The notes beneath the pieces were generated by a model. That model was not told where the DNA came from. It worked only from the letters and a program-made list of their open reading frames with translations, and made no database searches. Below, piece by piece: positions 14,844 to 21,585 of a stretch of DNA of 61,427 nt. The stretch's first letter is position 1; the number at the start of each line of letters is the position of its first letter. The position numbers and the translations under genes were made by a program. This DNA comes from Oscillospiraceae bacterium (GTDB taxonomy: Bacteria; Bacillota; Clostridia; Oscillospirales; Oscillospiraceae), in the NCBI GenBank assembly GCA_017538965.1, contig JAFYHU010000032.1, positions 1-61,427 of the forward strand, written 5' to 3'.

Positions 14844-16043
14844 ATGAAAACTGTCGGAATTGCGGCCGAATACAATCCGTTTCACTGCGGACACGCTTTC
14901 CAGATTCGCGAATGCCGCCGGATGGCGGGGGAGGACGCCGCCGTCCTTGCCGTCATGAGCGGCGATTTTGTGCAGCGCGGCGAGGCGGCGGTCTTTCACA
15001 AGTTCGCCCGCGCGGAAGCCGCCTGCCGCTGCGGGGCCGATCTGGTCGTCGAGCTCCCGCTTCCGTGGTCCCTGTCGTCTGCGGAGGGCTTCGCGGCCGG
15101 CGCGGTCGGCCTGATGCACGCGCTCCGTGCGGATGCGATCTCTTTCGGAAGCGAAACGGGAAATGCGGAGGAGCTGGAGGAATTAGCGGAGCTGTTCAGC
15201 CGCCCGGCGTTTCCGGAGGCAGTCCGGGAGAGCATGAAGCGGCACCCGAACCGCAGCTTCCCCGCGGCACGGCAGGCGCTCGCGGAAGAACTGCTGGGGA
15301 AAAAGCTCCCTGTCCTGCAGCAGCCGAACAACATTCTTGCCGTGGAATACCTGAAGACGATCCGGCAGCAGCAGTGGGACATCCGCCCGCTGCCGGTGCT
15401 CCGGGCGGGAAGCGGACACGACGATCCGGAGCGCTCCGCGATGCCTTCGGCCGCGTACATCCGGGAGCAGCTGCGCTGCGGCAGCCGGCCGGAGACCGCA
15501 ATCCCCGATGAGGCGGAAGCGGTTTTTCGACGGGAGATCGAAGAGGGGAGAGCGGTTTTCAACCGTCGGACGCAGGAACTCTGCCTCCTCTCGCGGCTGC
15601 GCTTTCTGCCGGAGGAGAGCTTCCGGAACCTGCCGGATGCGCAGGACGGGGCAGGCGAGCGCCTCTATGCGGCGCTGCAGAAAACGGCATCATATGAAAG
15701 CTTCCTGCAGGCGGCGGCATCCAAACGCTTTCCGCTCTCGCGGATTCGCCGGATGGCCCTGTGCGCCGCGCTCGGTCTGCAGGTCGGCGACAACGCGGGC
15801 TTTCCGGGCTATGTGCGTATCCTCGCCTTCAACGAAAAGGGGAGACGGCTGCTGCACGAACGCGGAGAAGCGGCCGAGGTTCCGCTTCTCACCAAAGCCG
15901 CCCATATCCGGAAGCTTTCCGGAAAAGCTGTCCGCGATTTTCAGCTCGGCGCACGGGCACACGACTGTTATACGCTCTTCTATCCGGCCGAAAACGAGGG
16001 AAACTGCGGGGAAGACTGGCGAAAAGGACCGGCCGTTTGTTAA
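14844..16043 (+). CDS. tmcAL: tRNA(Met) cytidine acetate ligase
   Basis: The 399-residue protein belongs to the TmcAL (former YlbM) family. In Bacillus this enzyme makes N4-acetylcytidine at the wobble position of elongator tRNA(Met) from acetate and ATP via acetyl-adenylate. The nucleotidyl-transferase signature is GIAAEYNPFHCGHAFQI at the N-terminus, followed by MSGDFVQRGE and KFARAEAACRCGADLVVELP. Length is normal. GGGGGAG precedes the ATG. It shares a roughly 110-bp divergent promoter region with ackA, which supplies or uses the same acetate pool; this link is suggestive only. Confidence 0.92.
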   Translation: MKTVGIAAEYNPFHCGHAFQIRECRRMAGEDAAVLAVMSGDFVQRGEAAVFHKFARAEAACRCGADLVVELPLPWSLSSAEGFAAGAVGLMHALRADAISFGSETGNAEELEELAELFSRPAFPEAVRESMKRHPNRSFPAARQALAEELLGKKLPVLQQPNNILAVEYLKTIRQQQWDIRPLPVLRAGSGHDDPERSAMPSAAYIREQLRCGSRPETAIPDEAEAVFRREIEEGRAVFNRRTQELCLLSRLRFLPEESFRNLPDAQDGAGERLYAALQKTASYESFLQAAASKRFPLSRIRRMALCAALGLQVGDNAGFPGYVRILAFNEKGRRLLHERGEAAEVPLLTKAAHIRKLSGKAVRDFQLGARAHDCYTLFYPAENEGNCGEDWRKGPAVC

Positions 16044-16117
16044 TAATATCAAAATTGCCTTTATTCTTGAGCGCTATTTCGGCAGAATGACGAAGTGCAT
16101 TTTTCCCGTTCTTGTAG

Positions 16118-16123
16118 TATAAT
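16118..16123 (+). promoter_or_regulatory. possible -10 of the liv operon
   Basis: A perfect TATAAT lies 77 bp before livJ, but no good -35 is found 17 bp upstream, so the promoter may need an activator. The call rests on the hexamer alone. Confidence 0.35.
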
Positions 16124-16199
16124 TCCTGTGTTGTAACGGAAAACATCCGTCTTTTATTGACGGACAATTCCGAATCCAAAAAATATGGGAGGAAATTCT

Positions 16200-17354
16200 A
16201 TGAAAAAGATTCTCGCAGTCGCATTGGTTCTGTGCCTGGTTCTGGCCCTGGCACCGATGGCCTTTGCCGACAACCCGGTTGTCAAAATCGGCGTGTTTGA
16301 GCCCCAGTCCGGTGATAACGGCGCAGGCGGCAAGCAGGAGATCCTGGGCATGCAGTATGCCAACATGCTGACCCCGACCGTTGAAATCGACGGCACGACC
16401 TACGATGTCGAGCTCGTCTATGCCGACAACGCGTCCGCCAACGACAAGGCGCCCACCGCGGCCCAGAGCCTGATCTCCAGCGGCGTGTCCCTGGTCCTCG
16501 GCTCCTACGGCTCCGGCGTCTCCATCGCGGCCGGCGACACCTTCGCCGCGGCTGAAGTCCCCGCCATCGGCGTCACCTGCACCAACCCGCAGGTCACTTC
16601 CGAGTGCGATGTGTACTTCCGCATCTGCTTCCTGGATCCGTTCCAGGGCACTGTTCTTGCAAACTTTGCCAAGAGCGAGCTCAACGCCACCAAGGCCTAC
16701 TGCCTGGCCAAGCAGGGCGATGACTACTCCGGCGGTCTCTGCAACTACTTCATCGAAGCCTTCGGCAAGGACAACTGCGTGTATGAGCAGTTCCCCGAAG
16801 GAACCTCTGACTTCTCCACCTACATCACCAATGCCCAGAACCAGGGCTGCGATGTGTTCTTCTCCCCGGTCAGCACCGAGGCTGCCGCTCAGATCATTGC
16901 CAAGGCCAACACTCAGGCGATCGGCATGCCGATCCTGGCCGGCGATACCTGGGACTCCAACGTCATCCTGAACGCCGCGAAGGGCACCGATGTCAAGATC
17001 TGCGTCACGACCTTCTATCAGGAAGGCGCCGATCCCGAGTTTGATAAGGGCATCAAGGAGTGGATCAAGTCCGATGCCACCGCGCTTGCCAACAACGGCG
17101 GCAACGATGAGCTCGCAGCTGTCACCGTCATGGGCTACGATGCCTACTATGTCGCTCTCGAAGCCCTGAAGGCTGCCGGTTCCGTTGATCCGGCCGACGT
17201 GCTGGAAGTCATCCCGAGCGTTGAGTACACCGGCGTGACCGGCAACATTGCCTTTGACGACATCGGCGATGCTCTGCGTGACAGCGCTTTCGTCAAGTCC
17301 TGCAACACCGAGACCGGCGTTTGGGACTTCGTCACGGTTGCGACCGTCAAGTAA
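16200..17354 (+). CDS. livJ: branched-chain amino acid ABC transporter, substrate-binding protein
   Basis: The 384-residue protein is a periplasmic-binding type I protein of the Leu/Ile/Val family. It has a signal peptide (MKKILAVALVLCLVLALAP then MAFA-D), followed by VVKIGVFEPQSGDNGAGGKQ, the family's ligand-domain start. Gram-positive binding proteins are normally lipoproteins, yet no lipobox cysteine is present at the cleavage region, so retention at the membrane is unexplained. GGGAGG precedes the ATG at 16200; an in-frame start at 16185 has no ribosome site. It is the first gene of livJHMGF. Ligand could be Leu/Ile/Val or another amide/amino acid. Confidence 0.92.
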   Translation: MKKILAVALVLCLVLALAPMAFADNPVVKIGVFEPQSGDNGAGGKQEILGMQYANMLTPTVEIDGTTYDVELVYADNASANDKAPTAAQSLISSGVSLVLGSYGSGVSIAAGDTFAAAEVPAIGVTCTNPQVTSECDVYFRICFLDPFQGTVLANFAKSELNATKAYCLAKQGDDYSGGLCNYFIEAFGKDNCVYEQFPEGTSDFSTYITNAQNQGCDVFFSPVSTEAAAQIIAKANTQAIGMPILAGDTWDSNVILNAAKGTDVKICVTTFYQEGADPEFDKGIKEWIKSDATALANNGGNDELAAVTVMGYDAYYVALEALKAAGSVDPADVLEVIPSVEYTGVTGNIAFDDIGDALRDSAFVKSCNTETGVWDFVTVATVK

Positions 17355-17409
17355 TCCCGGAAGAAACTGTTTAACGGAAAAACAGAAGAATTCATCCAAG
17401 TAAACCATT

Positions 17410-17451
17410 GCGAGTGGGGTGCAGAGCCTTATGCTCTACACTCCACTTCGC
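17410..17451 (+). terminator. intercistronic hairpin between livJ and livH
   Basis: GCGAGTGGGGTGCAGAGC pairs with GCTCTACACTCCACTTCGC with a few mismatches around a short loop. No T-run follows, so it is more likely a partial terminator or an RNA-stabilising element that leaves more livJ mRNA than livHMGF mRNA. Confidence 0.6.
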
Positions 17452-17480
17452 AGTCATTCTGTTATTGAAGCGTATTTTAA

Positions 17481-17493
17481 GGAGGACTCCTCC
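17481..17493 (+). promoter_or_regulatory. self-complementary ribosome binding site of livH
   Basis: GGAGGA-C-TCCTCC lies directly in front of the livH ATG. The Shine-Dalgarno arm can pair with the TCCTCC just upstream of the start, which may limit livH translation, or the palindrome may be chance. The loop would be very tight if all six pairs formed, so the realistic stem is GGAGG/CCTCC with a 3-nt loop. Confidence 0.4.
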
Positions 17494-18414
17494 ATGGATA
17501 AAACCATATTGCCCTACATTATCTCCGGGATCTCCGTGGGCGGTCAGTATGCGCTGATTGCCATCGGGTACACCATGGTTTACGGCATTCTGCGTCTGAT
17601 TAACTTTGCGCACGGCGATGTGTTCATGGTCTCGGGCCTGCTGATGGTTTACCTTGCCGCGGCGCTTCCGCTTACCGTCGCCATTCCGCTGGTCATCATC
17701 CTGACCGTACTGCTCGGCTTTACGATCGAGCGTGTCGCGTATCGTCCGCTTCGGACGGCGCCGCGCATGTCGGTCATGATCTCGGCCATCGGCGTGAGCT
17801 ATCTTCTCCAGAACCTGGCGCTTTACATCACGGGCGGTCTGAACAAGAACTATCCGCAGATCCCCTGGATCTCGGACCGCGTTACGGTGCTGGGAATGGA
17901 GACCTCGCGCGTGACGATCATCACGCCGTTTCTCACCATCATTCTGGTGGTGCTGCTCGTTCTGCTGATCAATCATACCAAGATCGGTATGGCCATGCGG
18001 GCGGTTTCCCTGAATTTCGAAACTTCTCAGCTGATGGGCATCCGCATCAACAGCGTCATCTCGGCGACCTTCATCATCGGGACGTTTCTTGCTGCGGTTG
18101 GCTCGATGCTGTTCTTTACTAACTATCCCGGCGTTGTGCCGACCTCCGGCGCCATGCCCGGTCTGAAAGCCTTCGTCGCGGCCGTGTTCGGCGGCATCGG
18201 GTCGATTCCCGGCGCGGTGATCGGCGCGTTCATCATCGGCATCTGCGAGAGTCTGATCAAGGGTCTGGATACCATCCTGATCGTCAACGGCACCATCACC
18301 GAACAGATCGGTCTCGCGACCTTCTCGGACGCCTTTACCTTCGTCCTGCTGATCATCATTCTGGTCTTCAAGCCTACGGGTCTGTTCGGCGAGAAGACCA
18401 CGGATAAGGTCTGA
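17494..18414 (+). CDS. livH: branched-chain amino acid ABC transporter permease
   Basis: The 306-residue integral membrane protein matches LivH. It starts YIISGISVGGQYALIAIGYT, has many hydrophobic segments, and carries the permease loop GAMPGLKAFVAAVFGGIGSIPGA that contacts the ATPases. It pairs with LivM to form the channel. GGAGG sits immediately before the ATG at 17494; the longer frame from 17419 runs through the intercistronic hairpin and is rejected. Second gene of livJHMGF. Confidence 0.93.
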   Translation: MDKTILPYIISGISVGGQYALIAIGYTMVYGILRLINFAHGDVFMVSGLLMVYLAAALPLTVAIPLVIILTVLLGFTIERVAYRPLRTAPRMSVMISAIGVSYLLQNLALYITGGLNKNYPQIPWISDRVTVLGMETSRVTIITPFLTIILVVLLVLLINHTKIGMAMRAVSLNFETSQLMGIRINSVISATFIIGTFLAAVGSMLFFTNYPGVVPTSGAMPGLKAFVAAVFGGIGSIPGAVIGAFIIGICESLIKGLDTILIVNGTITEQIGLATFSDAFTFVLLIIILVFKPTGLFGEKTTDKV

Positions 18415-18427
18415 GAGGAGGCGAGCC

Positions 18428-19603
18428 ATGAAAGCGGTAAAAACCCCGGAGGAAAGCCGGCTCATCTCCTGGATTTCCTTCTTCGCGGTGCTGATTTTCC
18501 TCGGCCTTGTCCTTCTTCTGGACCAGCTGATCAAGCCTACCAGCTCCGTCTATATGCTGATGACGGTTCTGCAGAAGGGTTCGGTCTATGCCCTCGCCGC
18601 CGTCTCGATGAACCTCCTGAACGGCTACACGGGGCTGTTCTCGCTGGGGCATGCGGGCTTCATGCTGATCGGCGCCTACACCTACGCGATTTTCACGATT
18701 CCCTCGACCTCGCGCGACACCGTGTACCAGTACTTTGACGCGGTGGTGCGCTTCTCCTTCCCGGAGACCTTCTCCAATGCCATGGGCCCCGTCGGCACCG
18801 CGCTCGGCGTTCTGGTTGCCGTGATTCTCGCGGGCCTGCTGGCAGCGGTCTTCGCGTATCTGATCGGGCTTCCGGTGCTGCGCCTGAAGTCGGACTATCT
18901 GGCCATCGCGACGCTCGGCTTTGCCGAGATCATCCGCGCGATCTGCCAGTGGCAGAAGCTGGGGCCGATCACCAACGGCTCGAACCTGCTGAAGAGCTTC
19001 GCGCGCACGAGCAAGTTCAAGGTTGCGGTCGGAGGGCTCAAGCTGACGCTGTCCACCTTTGTGCCGGTGCTGATCGCGACGGTGTCCATCATCATCATCG
19101 TCAAGCTCATCAACTCCACCTACGGCCGCGCCTTCAAGGCCATCCGCGACGACGAGATCGCCGCCGAGGCCATGGGCATCAACCTGGCCCGGCACAAGAT
19201 GATCTCCTTCACGGTCAGCTCCTTCTTCGCCGGTGTGGCGGGCGCGATGATGGCGATGGTGCTCTCGATCGCCCAGGCCAGCAACTTCAAGTCCGCCATG
19301 ACCTACGAGATTCTCCTGATGGTCGTCCTCGGTGGCATCGGTTCCACCTCCGGCTCCGTGATCGGCTCCTTCCTCTTTGTCGCGGCGTCCGAGTGGTGGC
19401 TGAGAGGCCTGGATTCGGGCAGCTTCCTCGGCATCGAGGCGCCCAACATCTTCCGCAACGGATTCCGTCTGGTCGTCTTCTCGATCATCATCATGATCGT
19501 CGTGCTGTTCTTCCGGCAGGGCATCATGGGCGAGCGGGAAATCTCCGATCTGATCATCCTGCGGCGCCGCAAGCGCAAGGCAGGGAAGGAGGCGGCGAAA
19601 TGA
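18428..19603 (+). CDS. livM: branched-chain amino acid ABC transporter permease
   Basis: The 391-residue membrane protein matches LivM. Motifs include MNLLNGYTGLFSLGHAGFM, LRLKSDYLAIATLGFAEIIR and the coupling loop EILLMVVLGGIGSTSGS. It starts 13 nt after livH with GAGAGGAGG upstream, and ends in ATGA shared with livG, showing translational coupling. The C-terminus is a basic tail (RRRKRKAGKEAAK). A loop between early helices (about residues 85-115) is longer than in E. coli LivM. Confidence 0.92.
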   Translation: MKAVKTPEESRLISWISFFAVLIFLGLVLLLDQLIKPTSSVYMLMTVLQKGSVYALAAVSMNLLNGYTGLFSLGHAGFMLIGAYTYAIFTIPSTSRDTVYQYFDAVVRFSFPETFSNAMGPVGTALGVLVAVILAGLLAAVFAYLIGLPVLRLKSDYLAIATLGFAEIIRAICQWQKLGPITNGSNLLKSFARTSKFKVAVGGLKLTLSTFVPVLIATVSIIIIVKLINSTYGRAFKAIRDDEIAAEAMGINLARHKMISFTVSSFFAGVAGAMMAMVLSIAQASNFKSAMTYEILLMVVLGGIGSTSGSVIGSFLFVAASEWWLRGLDSGSFLGIEAPNIFRNGFRLVVFSIIIMIVVLFFRQGIMGEREISDLIILRRRKRKAGKEAAK

Positions 19604-20451
19604 GAAAAGACAGACCCTGCATCCTCCGGGTGGAGGATGTGACCATGCAGTTCGGCGGCGTGGTTGCCGTCAACAACTTCAGCATGGAGGAATACGAAGG
19701 GGAAATCGTCGCCATCATCGGCCCGAACGGCGCCGGCAAGACCACCGCCTTCAACGTCATCACCGGGGTCTATGCGCCGACAAACGGCCGCGTCTCCTTC
19801 AACGGCGACTGCGTCATCGAGAACTACCCGCACGGGAAGATGAAGAAGGGCTATCTGGGCGAGAACGCCGGGAAATACACCAAAGTGCTCGAACCCACGC
19901 CCGACAGACTGACGGCGCTCGGCATGGCGCGTACCTTCCAGAATATCCGTCTCTGGAAGAGCATGACGGTCTTCGACAACGTCCTGATCGCCAAGCATCT
20001 CAAGCGCACCAGCAACCTCTTCTCCGCCACCTTCGGCGCAAACAAGGCGGAGGAGAAACAGCAACGCGAAGAGGCCGACGCCCTGATCGAGACCGTCGGG
20101 CTCGCGGGTGTGCGCAACGAACTGGCCACCAGCCTTCCCTACGGCAAACAGCGCCGCCTCGAGATCGCCCGCGCCCTCGCGACCGAACCGAAGCTCCTGC
20201 TTCTGGACGAGCCCGCCGCCGGCATGAACCCGCAGGAGACCGTGGAGCTGACGAAATTCATCGGCGAGATCCGCGATGCCTTCCATGTCACCATCCTCCT
20301 GATCGAACACCACATGGACCTGGTCATGGACATCTCCGAACGGATCTACGTGCTGGACTTCGGCAGCATGATCGCCAGCGGCACGCCGGCCGAGATTCAG
20401 GCCAACGAGAAGGTCATTGACGCCTATCTGGGGGTGACGGACGATGCTTGA
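19600..20451 (+). CDS. livG: branched-chain amino acid ABC transporter ATPase
   Basis: The 283-residue cytoplasmic ATPase has Walker A GPNGAGKTTAFNVITG, Walker B LLLLDEPAAGMNP, a switch His in LIEHHMDLVM, and the LivG-typical MARTFQNIRLWKSMTVFDNV. The signature before Walker B reads SLPYGKQRRLEIARAL instead of the canonical LSGGQ; this variant is normal for LivG. The start overlaps the livM stop by 4 nt. An insert around residues 70-95 (KMKKGYLGENAGKYTKVLEP) is slightly longer than usual. Confidence 0.93.
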   Translation: MRKDRPCILRVEDVTMQFGGVVAVNNFSMEEYEGEIVAIIGPNGAGKTTAFNVITGVYAPTNGRVSFNGDCVIENYPHGKMKKGYLGENAGKYTKVLEPTPDRLTALGMARTFQNIRLWKSMTVFDNVLIAKHLKRTSNLFSATFGANKAEEKQQREEADALIETVGLAGVRNELATSLPYGKQRRLEIARALATEPKLLLLDEPAAGMNPQETVELTKFIGEIRDAFHVTILLIEHHMDLVMDISERIYVLDFGSMIASGTPAEIQANEKVIDAYLGVTDDA

Positions 20452-21148
20452 AGTAAAAGATCTGCATGTTTCCTACGGCGGCATCCGTGCCCTGCGCGGG
20501 GTGAATATCGAGGTTCCCGACGGGAAGATCGTCACCCTGATCGGTGCCAACGGCGCGGGAAAGTCCACCATGCTGCGCACGATCTCGGGCCTTGTCAAGG
20601 CGGAGAAGGGTTCCATCGTCTATAACGGCAAAGAAATCCTCGGCATGCCCATCAACAAGATCCTCGAGCTCGGCATCGCCATGGTTCCGGAAGGCCGCCG
20701 GGTCTTCACCAACCTCTCCGTGCTCGAGAACCTGAAGATCGGCGCCTATCTGCGCAAGGACAAGGCGGAGATTCAGAAGGACATCGAGTGGGTGTACGAG
20801 CTCTTCCCGCGCCTGCAGGAGCGCTCCTGGCAGATGGCCGGCACGCTCTCCGGCGGCGAACAGCAGATGCTGGCCGTGGGCCGCGCCCTGATGAGCCGCC
20901 CGAAGCTGATGATGATGGACGAGCCGTCCCTCGGCCTCGCCCCGCTGGTCGTCAAGGGCATCTTTGAGATTATCCGCGAGATCAACCGCCAGGGCGTGAC
21001 CGTCCTGCTGATCGAGCAGAACGCCAACATGGCGCTGAAGACCGCGGACCTGGCCTACGTCCTCGAAACCGGCGAGATCACCCTCCAGGGCACCGGCGCG
21101 GAACTCCTCACCAACGAAGCCGTCAAACGCGCCTACCTCGGCGAATAA
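20444..21148 (+). CDS. livF: branched-chain amino acid ABC transporter ATPase
   Basis: The 234-residue ATPase has Walker A GANGAGKSTMLRTISG, signature LSGGEQQMLAVGRAL, Walker B LMMMDEPSLGLAP and the switch motif LIEQNANMAL. It forms the heterodimeric motor with LivG. It overlaps livG by 8 nt and is the last gene of the operon, which ends in a strong terminator. Confidence 0.95.
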   Translation: MLEVKDLHVSYGGIRALRGVNIEVPDGKIVTLIGANGAGKSTMLRTISGLVKAEKGSIVYNGKEILGMPINKILELGIAMVPEGRRVFTNLSVLENLKIGAYLRKDKAEIQKDIEWVYELFPRLQERSWQMAGTLSGGEQQMLAVGRALMSRPKLMMMDEPSLGLAPLVVKGIFEIIREINRQGVTVLLIEQNANMALKTADLAYVLETGEITLQGTGAELLTNEAVKRAYLGE

Positions 21149-21154
21149 GAATTA

Positions 21155-21180
21155 CCCCCCGCCATCCGGCGGGGGGCTTT
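21155..21180 (+). terminator. terminator of the liv operon
   Basis: CCCCCCGCC pairs with GGCGGGGGG around ATCC, followed by CTTTC. It may also act for the convergent hypA-like gene. Confidence 0.8.
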
Positions 21181-21182
21181 CA

Positions 21183-21527
21183 CTAACAGGCCTCTATTTC
21201 TTTGATGTTGTATTCGTTTCCGGTGATGAGGAAGGTGCTGCCGCTGCCGCAGTAGGGACAGGTCTTGCCCTGCGGAACGGTATCATAGGTCTGTTCGCAG
21301 TTCTGACAGAAGGTGACCGCGTGCAGCGTTTCGATCTTCAGCTCGGTCTCCTTGAACAGCTCGGTCTTCTTGCGTGCATAGAGCCAAAAGTCCGTCAGAT
21401 ATTCCGGGACGATGCCGCTGACCTCGCCGACCTCCAGCGTGATGGAGCCGATCTGCGTCAGGCTGTTCTCCTGCGCCAGTTTTTCTACCGTATTCATGAC
21501 ATAATAAATGGTTCCGAGCTCGTGCAT
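21183..21527 (-). CDS. hypA: HypA-like nickel/zinc metallochaperone
   Basis: The 114-residue protein starts MHELGTIYYVM, with the His-2/Glu-3 that bind nickel in HypA, and has the zinc site CQNC...CPYC in its C-terminal part. HypA delivers nickel to [NiFe] hydrogenases; HypA-like proteins also serve other nickel enzymes. The final EYNIKEIEAC tail matches the family. No hydrogenase or hypB/C/D gene lies nearby. Its neighbour is an Fe-S/FAD oxidoreductase with a matching promoter, so it may serve an electron-transfer complex in these organisms. GGAGAG precedes the ATG. Confidence 0.85.
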   Translation of the reverse strand: MHELGTIYYVMNTVEKLAQENSLTQIGSITLEVGEVSGIVPEYLTDFWLYARKKTELFKETELKIETLHAVTFCQNCEQTYDTVPQGKTCPYCGSGSTFLITGNEYNIKEIEAC

Positions 21528-21556
21528 GTTTTTCTCTCCTGCAGATTGATGTCGTG

Positions 21557-21585
21557 ATCTTAACGCGGTTTCGCCCGTCTGTCAC
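21557..21585 (-). promoter_or_regulatory. promoter of the hypA-like gene, twin of the one at 24252-24280
   Basis: On the minus strand GTGACA, a 17-bp spacer and TAAGAT. The spacer shares a pattern (C-x-GGC-x-x-AA-x-x-G-x-GT) with the promoter of the neighbouring oxidoreductase gene. The -35 overlaps the end of that gene. Confidence 0.6.
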
